Below are positions 51,600-60,871 of a stretch of 64,000 bases of DNA, piece after piece. The position numbers were made by a program, and so were the translations under genes. Origin of the DNA: Streptomyces sp. AM 4-1-1. Lineage in GTDB: Bacteria; Actinomycetota; Actinomycetes; Streptomycetales; Streptomycetaceae. The notes under the pieces were generated by a model that saw only the letters and a list, made by a program, of their open reading frames with translations, was not told where the DNA came from and did not search any database. Positions within the stretch are counted from its first letter, which is position 1, and every line of letters starts with the position of its first letter. Location: positions 2,356,001-2,420,000 of the forward strand of contig NZ_CP119145.1 in the NCBI RefSeq assembly GCF_029167625.1, written 5' to 3'.

Positions 51600-52844
51600 T
51601 CAGGGCGTGGCCGGGGCCGACCGCCCCGGGTCCGGCCGGGGTGCGCCGGTGTCGTCGTCGCCGAGCGCCAGCCAGCCGCCGACGCCCAGGGCCGCGCACA
51701 GGAGCAGCGCCGCGGCACCGAGGGTGAGGCGGCGCTTACGGATCGCGGCGGCGTTGTTGCGGGCCGAGCCGGGGCGGGGGCGGCCCGGGGAGCGCGGGGC
51801 GCGGGCGGTGCCCCGGGGGCCGCCGGACAGCTCGTCGGGGGCCGGGACGCGCATGCTCGTGTGGGTCTCCCGGTTGGAGTCCGGGGTGGAACCCGGGACC
51901 AGCGGTACCGCGCCTCGGCGGCGGGGCTCCTCGGGGGCCGGGATGTACTGCTGCTCGTCGTGCTCCGGGAAGCGCGGGCTCGTGGGGGTGTCCGGCTCGT
52001 CGACGTCCAGCGGGGGCATGCCCGCGAGGAGCGGGAGCAGTTCCCGCAGCCGGGTGGCCAGCTCGGAGGCGCGCAGCCGGGAGGCGGGGGCCTTGGCCAG
52101 GCACTGGACGAGGAGCTGCCACAGCTCGTCGGGGATGCCGGGGAGCGGCACCACGGTCTCGGTGACATGGCGGCGCAGGACCGCCCCGGGGTGGCCGCCG
52201 CCGAAGGGCGTGAAGCCGGCCAGCAGCTCGTACAGGACCGTCGCGAGGGCGTACATGTCGACGGCGGCGCGGGGCGGCAGGCCCTCGACTATCTCGGGGG
52301 CCAGATAGTCCGGCGTGCCGATGATCCTGGTGGCCTTGGTGCGGCGCGGGTTGTCGATCAGCTTGGCGACGCCGAAGTCGGTGAGCAGCGCCGGGTGCGC
52401 GCCGCCGGGGCCGAGCGGGCCCTCCATGTCGAGCAGGATGTTCTCCGGCTTGACGTCACGGTGGACTATCCCGGCGGCGTGCGCGGCGGCGAGCCCGTCC
52501 GCGACGTCCGCGATGATCGCGACGGCGGCCTCGGGGGCCAGCCGGCGCTCGCGGTCGAGGCGGGTGCGCAGATCGGTGCCGCGTACGAGGTCCATGACGA
52601 GGGCGAGGTCGTTGCCGTCCACCACGAGGTCGCGGACCGCGACGATGTGCGGGTGGTCGAGTCCGAGCAGCGCGGTGCGCTCCTGGACGAAGCGGCCCAC
52701 CAGTTCCTCGTCGGACGCCAGGTCCTCGCGGAGGAGTTTGACCGCGACGGGCCCCTCGGGTCCCTCTCCGAGCCACACCGTTCCGGCGCTGCCGCGCCCC
52801 AGGATCTGGTGGGCGGTGTACCGGCTGCCGATATTCCGTGCCAA
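51600..52844 (-). CDS. pkaB: Serine/threonine protein kinase, PkaB-like
   Basis: 414-residue Hanks-type kinase. P-loop GRGSAGTVW (about residue 15), catalytic loop HRDVKPEN (about 134), DFGVAKL and GTPDYLAPE are complete. After a Pro/Arg-rich juxtamembrane segment comes one membrane helix (LTLGAAALLLCAALGVGGWLA, in pieces, near 380) and a short tail outside. The TTG start at 52844 is chosen for GAGGGAG upstream. Length and position beside pkaA match S. coelicolor PkaB. Confidence 0.92.
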   Translation of the reverse strand: MARNIGSRYTAHQILGRGSAGTVWLGEGPEGPVAVKLLREDLASDEELVGRFVQERTALLGLDHPHIVAVRDLVVDGNDLALVMDLVRGTDLRTRLDRERRLAPEAAVAIIADVADGLAAAHAAGIVHRDVKPENILLDMEGPLGPGGAHPALLTDFGVAKLIDNPRRTKATRIIGTPDYLAPEIVEGLPPRAAVDMYALATVLYELLAGFTPFGGGHPGAVLRRHVTETVVPLPGIPDELWQLLVQCLAKAPASRLRASELATRLRELLPLLAGMPPLDVDEPDTPTSPRFPEHDEQQYIPAPEEPRRRGAVPLVPGSTPDSNRETHTSMRVPAPDELSGGPRGTARAPRSPGRPRPGSARNNAAAIRKRRLTLGAAALLLCAALGVGGWLALGDDDTGAPRPDPGRSAPATP

Positions 52845-52933
52845 GACTGCTCCCTCAGCGGCTGGCGGTGGACCCCCGGTCGACAAAGCTACGCGGCGAT
52901 CGGGGTGTTGCGTGCCCTGGTTGACGCCAACCT

Positions 52934-52970
52934 TCGACTTCCGCGCGGAACGAGAACCCGCGGAAGTCGA
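52934..52970 (-). terminator. Intercistronic hairpin between pkaA and pkaB
   Basis: 12-bp stem TCGACTTCCGCG (52934-52945) with its complement (52959-52970) in the 170-bp pkaA-pkaB gap. It could terminate pkaA transcripts or attenuate read-through into pkaB. Confidence 0.6.
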
Positions 52971-53014
52971 TAAAACTACAGCGTTGCCGGTACGGGTGGT
53001 CCGGCGGGTGACGC

Positions 53015-54745
53015 TCAGTTGCCGGAACCGCCCAGGTCCGAGATCCAGCCGGAGACCGAGGAGACCGTGTCCCTGATCGTCTGCCAGTACCCCTTGCCCT
53101 GCCCCACCCATTCGTGCAGCGGGGTGAGTTCCCAGATCAGCCAGCCGGCGACGACCAGCACGATCAGCGTGACCAGGCAGCCCTTGAGGCAGCCGAGGCC
53201 GGGAATCCGCATCGGGTTGGCGCTGCGCTGCCTCGGCGGGCGGGGCTCACGACGGGCCGGCGCGGGTGCGGGCGCCTGGGGCTGTTGCGGGGGCTGCTGC
53301 TGGGGTGCGTACTGCTGACGCTGGTACTGCGCCTGCTGCTGCGCCTGGGCCTGCTGCTGTTGCTGTTGTTGGCGGCGCAACTGGGCCTGGTACTGCTGCT
53401 GTTGGTGTTGCTGCTCAGCATATCCCGGCTGCTGCGGCGGCTGCTGCGGGTACTGCTGCCGCGACGGGTACTGCTGCTGGCGGGGGTACTGCTCCGGGTC
53501 CTGCTGCCGGCGCTGGGGGCGGCGGCGCAGCGGGTCCTCGCTCGGGTCGAGGTACTGGACCTGCGTCTGCTCGTTGCGGTCACGTGCCGCCTGGAGCTGC
53601 GACTGCCAGGGGTGCGGCCCCTCGGGCTGCGGGGGCTCGTCGGGGCGGCCCGGCACGGGTGGCAGCACAGCGGTCGGGTCGGCGTGGCCGGGACCCTGAC
53701 CGGGGCCCTGACCGGAGGTCTGTCCCATGACGCTGGTCGGGGCGCTCGGGTCGTACGCACCCGCCGTGCCCGCGTTGCTCGGCAGCACCTGCGTGGGGTC
53801 GGCGGCGCCCGGGGTCTCCGGGACGGCGGCCGGGGCCGGGTCGGGTGCGAGCAGGGCGGCCACCCCGTCGGCGGCCTCGACCTGGGCCGGGGTGGAGTGG
53901 ACGCCGATGCCGGGGGCGACCGTGCGCAGCGCGCGGGCCAGGTTCTCGGCGCTCGGCCGCCGGTCCGGGTCCTTGCTGAGGCAGTGTTCGATGACCGTCC
54001 ACAGCGGGGCGGGGACGGTCGTGGGCCTGCGGGGCTCCTCGTTGAGGTGCCGCTGGAGGACTTCGAGCGCGGTGCCGCCCGCGAACGGCGGACGGCCGGT
54101 GAGCAGTTCGTACAGCAGGATGCCCGCGCCGTAGATGTCGACGGCGGAGGTCTGCGGACGGCCCTCGGCGGACTCGGGCGCCACGTAGGCGGGCGTACCG
54201 ACGAACTCGTGGGTACGGGTCAGGCCCGGCGAGTCCGCGAGGCGCGCGATGCCGAAGTCGGTGAGCATCGGGTGCATCTCGCCCCCGCGCTCGTCGAGCA
54301 GGACGTTGGCGGGCTTCAGGTCGCGGTGGACGACGCCGTCGGCGTGGCTGGCGGCGAGCGCGTCCGCGATCTGCGCGGTGAGGAGCGAGGCGGCGACCGG
54401 GGTGAGCGGACCGTTCTCGCGGAGGTACCGGTGCAGGTCCGGGCCGTCGATCAGGTCCATGACGAGGGCCAGCAGGTCGCCCTCGACGACGAGGTCACGG
54501 GTGCGCACGATGTTGGGATGGGTGAGCCGGAGCAGTACGGAACGCTCGCGCAGGAACCGCATCACGACATCCGCGTCGTTGGCCAGCTCCTCCTTGAGGA
54601 CCTTGATCGCGACGGTCTCACCGGGCTGACCCGCGACGGCCGCCTCGGCGCCCGCGGTCTCCCGCTGGCGGGCCCGCCAGACGGTGCCCGTGGCGCCGCG
54701 TCCGAGCGGTTCCTCGAGCAGGTACTTGCTGCCTACCGGCCGCAC
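53015..54745 (-). CDS. pkaA: Serine/threonine protein kinase, PkaA-like
   Basis: 576-residue Hanks-type kinase from a GTG start with AGGGAG upstream. GRGATGTVW (P-loop, about 15), HRDLKPAN, DFGIARL and GTPAYVAPE are intact. The C-terminal half is low-complexity, with an extreme Gln-rich tract (about 400-490, QQQQ runs with Tyr and Arg). A single membrane helix (GCLVTLIVLVVAGWLIWEL, about 530) and a short tail follow. This matches Streptomyces PkaA, linked to aerial mycelium and antibiotic control. It is divergent from an FHA protein gene, a likely phospho-target reader. Confidence 0.94.
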   Translation of the reverse strand: MRPVGSKYLLEEPLGRGATGTVWRARQRETAGAEAAVAGQPGETVAIKVLKEELANDADVVMRFLRERSVLLRLTHPNIVRTRDLVVEGDLLALVMDLIDGPDLHRYLRENGPLTPVAASLLTAQIADALAASHADGVVHRDLKPANVLLDERGGEMHPMLTDFGIARLADSPGLTRTHEFVGTPAYVAPESAEGRPQTSAVDIYGAGILLYELLTGRPPFAGGTALEVLQRHLNEEPRRPTTVPAPLWTVIEHCLSKDPDRRPSAENLARALRTVAPGIGVHSTPAQVEAADGVAALLAPDPAPAAVPETPGAADPTQVLPSNAGTAGAYDPSAPTSVMGQTSGQGPGQGPGHADPTAVLPPVPGRPDEPPQPEGPHPWQSQLQAARDRNEQTQVQYLDPSEDPLRRRPQRRQQDPEQYPRQQQYPSRQQYPQQPPQQPGYAEQQHQQQQYQAQLRRQQQQQQQAQAQQQAQYQRQQYAPQQQPPQQPQAPAPAPARREPRPPRQRSANPMRIPGLGCLKGCLVTLIVLVVAGWLIWELTPLHEWVGQGKGYWQTIRDTVSSVSGWISDLGGSGN

Positions 54746-55317
54746 GTCATGCGCTCCCTGCTGATCATGGTACTTACGGTCCCCCGGGGCCCGCCCGGAT
54801 GTTCCGGCCCACTCTAACGACCTCCCCCACGACGGGGAGCGGGCTCCCGAAGCCCCGCGACCCCACTCACCGGTCCCCTCGTCGCGGGAGCGATCGTGAT
54901 GCCCCTCGCGGGAGAGGTGGCGACGCCGCGTCCACGTTCTCCGAGGAGGCGTCCGTGGGGCGTCTTCCGGTCATGTTGACGCGATGCGGTGCGGTGTCCG
55001 GGGGAAGACGCGTATACCGGGCGGATGGTTGCCGAACACCTGTTCCTGGGGCGCGGACGGGGAGCCGCCGGCACCCGGGGGTACCCGGTCGAGCAGCGCT
55101 TTTGCGCCCACGGGCGGCCGCTCAAGATCATGTTGTGGTGGTCGCCGGGCGTGTTGTCAGTGGCAGGTGCGAGGATGCCCTCAGCACGGAACTGCGGGGC
55201 GGGAGCCTCGTTGTTGCGTGACGAACCTGTACCGGACGACGCGTCCGTGCCGGGTGGGGGGAATCACAGGGCGTTTCCCCTGCCGGACACCCCGCGCAGA
55301 AGGGACCGCTGACGGCG
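54746..55317. promoter_or_regulatory. Divergent spacer between pkaA and the FHA gene
   Basis: 572 bp holding the promoters of both genes. Short frames inside lack coding character. AGAAGGGA near 55298 may be the ribosome site of the FHA gene. No operator palindrome recognised. Confidence 0.35.
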
Positions 55318-58300
55318 ATGCAGATCCGGCTGACCGTCCTCGCGCCGCGCAGCGGCCAGACCCCGCGCGCCTGTGACGTGCTCGTCACGGCTCCGGCGGG
55401 GACCTCGCTCGCCGCCGTCGCCTCACAGCTCGCGGCCGCCGTCTCCGGGCCCGACGGCTCGCTCGGCAGCGGCGCGGTGGTGCTGTTCGCGGGGCGCGAC
55501 CGGCTCGACGCCCAGCGGTCCGCCCTGGGCGAGCCGCCACTGGTCGACGGAGCGGTGCTCTCGCTCCAGGTCCCGGGCGAGGAGGAGGCCCTGGACGACG
55601 CCGTTCCGGCGCAGCTCCACGTGGTCGCCGGGCCGGACGCGGGCGGGGTCCATCTGCTGCACGGCGGACAGATCAGAATCGGCCGTTCCGCGGACGCGGA
55701 CGTCCCGCTCGACGACCCGGACGTGTCCCGGCTGCACTGCGCGGTGACGGTCGGCGAGGACGGCCGGGTCTCGGTCGCGGACCTGGGCTCCACGAACGGC
55801 ACCTCGCTGGACGGCGCGGACGTCGGCGACCGCCCGGTCCGCCTGACGCCGGGAGCACTGCTGCGGCTCGGCGAGTCGACGCTGAGGCTCACCACGGGCA
55901 CCCGGGCGCCGACGCTGCCGACGACCCCGGACGGCGAGGGCCACCTCCGGGTGCCCCGGCAGGACCGCGCGCCGACGGGCGGGGAGGGCCCGGCCGGGGA
56001 CGGACGGTACGCGCACCGGGGAGCGGCCACCGCTCACGGCGACCTCACCGGGTCCGGGTCCGGGTCCGCCGAGCACGACACGCACGGCTCGGGCCGGACG
56101 AACCTGGCCCACGCCGCGTACGAGGAACACGGGGCCGGGGCCGGTCCGGGGGCGGACACGCGTACGGGCACGGGGAACGCCCACGGCGTCGGCGACCGGT
56201 ACGGGACCGGCGCCGGGACCGATGCCGGTGCGGGCACCGGACACGGGGAGGGGACCGGCGGTGGTCACGGGCACCGGCCCGGGAACGGCGACGGTACGGA
56301 CCCCGGCGGCGCGGGCGGCGACCACGGTGACATGGGCGGACGCCGGGGCGACGCGGGGCGGTACGCCACCTCGCCGCGCGGCCCACGGTCCGCCGATCCG
56401 GACGCGGCGGCACCCCGGCGCGGTGGCATAGGGGCCTGGGCGCGTCGGCTGACGGGCGCGAAGGGGGAAGCGGCTCACGGGACGGTCCAGGGGACGGTCT
56501 CCGGGGCTGGTCCGGGGACGAACCATGACATGTCGTACGGAACGGGCTCGGAGGGCCGGATGACGGGCGACGGCCCGGCGGCGCCCTTCGCCGCCGCGTC
56601 CCGTTCCCCTTCCCCTTCCTCCCCTCCCTCTCCCTTCCCCACTTCTCCCTCCTCTCCGACTGCTCAGCCCTCTCCGTCCGCTCCCGCTTCCTCCACTTCC
56701 TCCGCGTATCCCTCGCCGCATTCGTCCCAGCCGCCCCACTCGTCCACTCCGGCTTCCCGGGCCTCCGCGCCCGCGGGCACCTGGCCCGATCCCGCGACCG
56801 TGCTGCTCACCGCGCTCGGGCCCGGCCCGCGGCTCTGGGAGCGCGACGCCGCGCACCCGGAGGCGCTGGTGGTCCGCCTGGGCACCACGGACCGGGCCGA
56901 TCTGCCCGCCGTGCCGGTGACCGTGGGGCTGCGGGAGGCCGGTTCGCTGGGGCTCGCCGGGCCCCGCGCCCGGCTGTCCGGACTCGCGCGGGCGACCCTG
57001 GCGCAGCTCGCCGCCCTGCACTCGCCGGTCGATCTGGAGATCGTGCTGATCAGCGGCGACCGGGCCCGCAGCGCGGAGGAGCGCGGACAGGAGTGGTCCT
57101 GGCTCGGCTGGCTCCCCCATCTGCGGCCCATGCACGGGCAGGACTGCCGGCTGCTGACCGCCTACGACCGCGAACAGGCCACGGCCCGCACGACGGAGCT
57201 GGTGCGCCGGCTGGACGGCGGTCCGCTCGGCCCCGGCTGGGCGAACGCCGACCGGGAGGCGGTCGCCGAGGCCGCCCGGAGCTACGAAGGACCGCACACG
57301 GTGGTGGTCGTCGACGGCGACCCCGGTACGTCGGCGCTGCGCGAGACGACGGCGCGGCTGGCGGGGGCCGGGGCCGCGGCGGGCATTCATCTCATCTGTC
57401 TGGCCGAGACCCCGGCCGCCTCCCCCACCTCGCCGGTCATGGCGACGTACGAAGCGGCCTGCCAGACGTCGACGGCGTTCCGCGAGTGCGGGGCGGTGGC
57501 CATGCTGAGCGGCGATGTCGCCACCGCGCTGCGTCTGCTGCGCACGGCGGGCGGTCAGGTCGCGGGGCACGGCACGGTCGCCGCGGTGGACGCGGTGTCC
57601 GCCGCCTGGGCCGAGCGGTTCGGCCGGGCGCTGGCGCCCCTGCGGGCCGAGGGCTCGGCGGCTCTGCCGGGACGCCCGGCGGCCGCGGCGCTGCCGCCGT
57701 CCGCCCGGTTGCTCGACGAGCTGGGCCTCGCCCGCGCCACCCCCGCCTCGCTCATGGCTCGCTGGGCCTCCACGGCGGAGGAACAGCCGGGGGCGACGGT
57801 CCGCACGACGGCGGGCGGCGGAGCACCGCACGGCCCGGGCACGCGGGACCCGGGCCGCACGGCGCCGCGCATCGGCGTCCAGCGCACGGGCGGCGCCGAT
57901 GGCGACGCGCCGGTCGGCTCCCCGTACACCGAGGACCGCGACAGCGGGCGGTCCGCCGGCGGCCGGTACGGGACGCGGGGGCCCGAGGGCACACCCGGTG
58001 GCCGTCCCGGTTCGCGCACCGTTCAGGGCGGGACCCGGGGCGCTGCGGCCGGTGGTCCGTACCCGGAGTCGTCCGGCGGCGCCCCCCTGCACATCCCCGC
58101 CTCCGCGCGGGCCGTGAGCCGGGTCAGCGGGCCGCGGGGCTCGGACGCCCCCCGGGTGGCGGCGCGGGGCGCCGAGGGCCGGACCGGAGGCGGTGGTGCT
58201 CCGTTCGCCGGGCGTCCCGTGGTGGTGCTCGGCGCCGGACCGCGCGGCGCGCTCAGCGTGGACCTGTCCGTCGAGGGACCGCATCTGCTCATCGAGGGCC

Positions 58301-59241
58301 CGGCGGGCAGCGGCCGTACGGAGCTGCTGCGCGCCGTCGCCGCCTCCCTGGCCGCCGCCGCCCGGCCCGACCTGCTCGGCATGGTCCTGGTCGACGGGGC
58401 GGGCGGGGAGCGCGGCGAGGGTCTGCATCCCTGTACGGAGCTCCCGCACGCGTTCACGCATCTGGTGGCGTCCGACCCGGTCCGGATGCGGCGGTTCGCG
58501 CAGGAGCTGGGCGGGGAGCTGAAGCGCCGGGCCGAACTGCTCGGTCCGCTGGACTTCACCGAGTGGCACGCCCGCCACACGGCCGCGCAGCGGGTCATCG
58601 GCCAGCGGGCCCCGAGCGCCGCCGAGCAGCGCGGCGACCTGGACAGTCCGGCCAGCGGCACCCTGCGGCTGCGGACCACGGCCGCGCGCCCCGTGCCGCC
58701 CGGCCCGTCACCGCTGCCCCGGCTCGTCGTGCTCGTCGACGACTTCGACGCCCTGGTCGCCCCGGCGCTCGGCAGCCCCGGCCGCCCGGCCGCCGGTTCG
58801 GTCGTACGGGCGCTGGAGGCCGTCGCCAGGGACGGCGGACGCCTCGGTGTGCACCTGGTCGCGACCTCCGCACGCCCGGAGCGCACGGAGGACACGGAGC
58901 TGGCCCGCGGGGCCCGGCTGCGGGTCGTGCTCGACGCCCCGGTCGTGCCCCCGTCGCCGGACGAACCGGCCCCGGGCCGCGGCAGGCTGGGTCATCCGGA
59001 CGGGCGCGTCACGCCGTTCCAGGGCGGCCGGGTCACGGGCCGCATCCCGCGTACGGCGACCCTGCGTCCGACCGTCGTGCCGCTGGAGTGGGAGCGGATG
59101 GGCGATCCACCCGCCCGGCGCCCGGTCCGTGAGCTGGGCAACGGGCCGACCGATCTCGCGCTGCTGGCCAGCGCGCTGGAGCGGGCCGCCCGTTCGGTGA
59201 ACGCCGAGCCGGTGCCCCCGCTCGCACCCGCCCCGTCCTGA
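55318..59241 (+). CDS. FHA-domain protein with EccC/FtsK-like ATPase region
   Basis: 1307 residues. An FHA domain lies at about 98-195 (IRIGRS, DVSRLHCAV, LGSTNGTS), which binds phospho-Thr. Residues 220-390 are Gly/Asp-rich and 425-490 Ser/Pro-rich linkers. From about 500 the sequence resembles EccC-type FtsK/SpoIIIE ATPases of type VII secretion. The P-loop-like GPAGSGRT (994-1001) has Arg where the Walker Lys should be, and a Walker B-like LVVLVDDFDALV follows. No membrane helix is evident. It is divergent from pkaA, suggesting phospho-dependent docking; function unknown. Confidence 0.85.
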   Translation: MQIRLTVLAPRSGQTPRACDVLVTAPAGTSLAAVASQLAAAVSGPDGSLGSGAVVLFAGRDRLDAQRSALGEPPLVDGAVLSLQVPGEEEALDDAVPAQLHVVAGPDAGGVHLLHGGQIRIGRSADADVPLDDPDVSRLHCAVTVGEDGRVSVADLGSTNGTSLDGADVGDRPVRLTPGALLRLGESTLRLTTGTRAPTLPTTPDGEGHLRVPRQDRAPTGGEGPAGDGRYAHRGAATAHGDLTGSGSGSAEHDTHGSGRTNLAHAAYEEHGAGAGPGADTRTGTGNAHGVGDRYGTGAGTDAGAGTGHGEGTGGGHGHRPGNGDGTDPGGAGGDHGDMGGRRGDAGRYATSPRGPRSADPDAAAPRRGGIGAWARRLTGAKGEAAHGTVQGTVSGAGPGTNHDMSYGTGSEGRMTGDGPAAPFAAASRSPSPSSPPSPFPTSPSSPTAQPSPSAPASSTSSAYPSPHSSQPPHSSTPASRASAPAGTWPDPATVLLTALGPGPRLWERDAAHPEALVVRLGTTDRADLPAVPVTVGLREAGSLGLAGPRARLSGLARATLAQLAALHSPVDLEIVLISGDRARSAEERGQEWSWLGWLPHLRPMHGQDCRLLTAYDREQATARTTELVRRLDGGPLGPGWANADREAVAEAARSYEGPHTVVVVDGDPGTSALRETTARLAGAGAAAGIHLICLAETPAASPTSPVMATYEAACQTSTAFRECGAVAMLSGDVATALRLLRTAGGQVAGHGTVAAVDAVSAAWAERFGRALAPLRAEGSAALPGRPAAAALPPSARLLDELGLARATPASLMARWASTAEEQPGATVRTTAGGGAPHGPGTRDPGRTAPRIGVQRTGGADGDAPVGSPYTEDRDSGRSAGGRYGTRGPEGTPGGRPGSRTVQGGTRGAAAGGPYPESSGGAPLHIPASARAVSRVSGPRGSDAPRVAARGAEGRTGGGGAPFAGRPVVVLGAGPRGALSVDLSVEGPHLLIEGPAGSGRTELLRAVAASLAAAARPDLLGMVLVDGAGGERGEGLHPCTELPHAFTHLVASDPVRMRRFAQELGGELKRRAELLGPLDFTEWHARHTAAQRVIGQRAPSAAEQRGDLDSPASGTLRLRTTAARPVPPGPSPLPRLVVLVDDFDALVAPALGSPGRPAAGSVVRALEAVARDGGRLGVHLVATSARPERTEDTELARGARLRVVLDAPVVPPSPDEPAPGRGRLGHPDGRVTPFQGGRVTGRIPRTATLRPTVVPLEWERMGDPPARRPVRELGNGPTDLALLASALERAARSVNAEPVPPLAPAPS

Positions 59242-59502
59242 CACCACGTCAGGCACGTGCTCCCTCCCCGCTCCACGCCGCACGACGGCCGCCCCTCACC
59301 ACGTCACGTCGGGGCGGGACATACGCCCTGACGCCACGTCACGAGGCCATCACGATCACCGGGTCCGCACCGGCCACGGTATTGCGGCCCCGGTGTGCCG
59401 GGCGTAGGACTGTGCGCACGGAGGACGTGACACCCGAGGGACGCCGCTGCTCGACCCACGGCGCCTCCTCGTACGCACGCGCACAGGAGAGACGGGGCAG
59501 GA

Positions 59503-60867
59503 ATGCGCACAACGCTACGGATTCGCAGGGCCGCCATGGTGTTCACCGCCATCGGAGCACTGGCCCTCACCGGCTGTGGTGACGACGGCGGCGACAGCGG
59601 CAAGGACACGACGGGCGGGAGCGGTGGCGGGAAGAGCCCGACGGGCGTCGCGTTACCCCAACTGAAGGGCGAGAGGATATCGGTCGCCGCGGTCTGGACC
59701 GGTCCCGAGCAGGAGAACTTCGGCAAGGTGCTGAAGGAGTTCGAGAAGCGCACGGGCGCGACGGTCACCTTCGTCCCCGCGCAGGACCCGATCGTCAACT
59801 TCCTCGGTACGAAGATCGCGGGCGGTCAGCCGCCGGACGTGGCGATGATCCCGCAGGTCGGCGCCGTCCAGCAGGCCGTGGCGAAGAAGTGGGCCAAGCC
59901 GGTGGGCGCGGCGGCCAAGGCCGAGCTGACGAAGAACTACTCGAAGGTCTGGCAGGACCTCGGCGCGGTGGACGGCACCCAGTACGGCGTCTACTTCAAG
60001 GCCGCCAACAAGTCGCTGATCTGGTACAACGCCAAGGCGTTCGAGAACGCCGGGGCGAGCGAGCCGAAGACCTGGAAGGACTTCCTGTCGACGGCGGAGA
60101 CGATCTCGGCCTCCGGTGTCACACCGGTCTCGGTCGGCGGCGCGGACGGCTGGACCCTGACCGACTGGTTCGAGAACGTCTATCTGTCGCAGGCGGGTCC
60201 GGAGAAGTACGACCAGCTGGCGCAGCACAGGATCAAGTGGACCGATCCGTCCGTCAAGGACGCGCTGACCACGCTCGCCCAGCTGTTCGGCAAGCCGGCC
60301 CTGATCACGGGCGGCGCGGACGGGGCGCTCCAGACGGAGTTCCCGGCGTCGGTCACCCAGACGTTCACCGGGGGCGACCAGCCGAAGGGCGCGATGGTCT
60401 TCGAGGGCGACTTCGTCGGCGTCAACATCGCGCAGACCGAGGCCAGGATCGGAACGGACGCCAAGGTGTTCCCGTTCCCCGCGGTGGGCGCGGACTCCCC
60501 CGTGGTCACCGGTGGCGACGCCGCGGTGGCCCTGAAGGACACCAAGGGCGCCCAGGCGCTGCTGACCTGGCTGGCGTCGGCCGACGCGGCGAAGATCTGG
60601 GCCCGGGCGGGCGGGTTCATCTCGCCGAACAAGTCCCTGGACGCGTCGGCGTATCCGAACGACGTGCAGCGCACCATGGCCCAGGCCCTGGTCGCGGCCG
60701 GTGACGACGTCAGGTTCGACATGTCCGACCAGGCCCCGCAGTCGTTCGGCGGCACCCCGGGCAAGGGCGAGTGGAAGACCCTCCAGGACTTCCTGAAGAA
60801 CCCGAAGGACATCGCGGGGACCCAGCAGCGACTGGAGTCCGACGCGGCCAAGGTGTACAAGAGCTGA
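59503..60867 (+). CDS. Sugar ABC transporter substrate-binding lipoprotein
   Basis: 454-residue CUT1-family binding protein. The signal peptide ends in lipobox LALTGC (Cys near residue 25), then a Gly/Ser/Lys linker. Family patterns include FEKRTGATVTFVPA, GGQPPDVAMIPQVG and KSLIWYNAKAFE. The ligand is not evident; alpha-glucosides are common for the closest type. It starts an operon with two permeases and no ATPase, so it probably also relies on a shared ATPase. Confidence 0.92.
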   Translation: MRTTLRIRRAAMVFTAIGALALTGCGDDGGDSGKDTTGGSGGGKSPTGVALPQLKGERISVAAVWTGPEQENFGKVLKEFEKRTGATVTFVPAQDPIVNFLGTKIAGGQPPDVAMIPQVGAVQQAVAKKWAKPVGAAAKAELTKNYSKVWQDLGAVDGTQYGVYFKAANKSLIWYNAKAFENAGASEPKTWKDFLSTAETISASGVTPVSVGGADGWTLTDWFENVYLSQAGPEKYDQLAQHRIKWTDPSVKDALTTLAQLFGKPALITGGADGALQTEFPASVTQTFTGGDQPKGAMVFEGDFVGVNIAQTEARIGTDAKVFPFPAVGADSPVVTGGDAAVALKDTKGAQALLTWLASADAAKIWARAGGFISPNKSLDASAYPNDVQRTMAQALVAAGDDVRFDMSDQAPQSFGGTPGKGEWKTLQDFLKNPKDIAGTQQRLESDAAKVYKS

Positions 60868-60871
60868 CGCC

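Noticed and set aside
54814..55131. 105-codon minus-strand ORF in the pkaA-FHA spacer
   Set aside because: No ribosome site, Arg/Pro-rich composition, no family resemblance; more likely promoter DNA.
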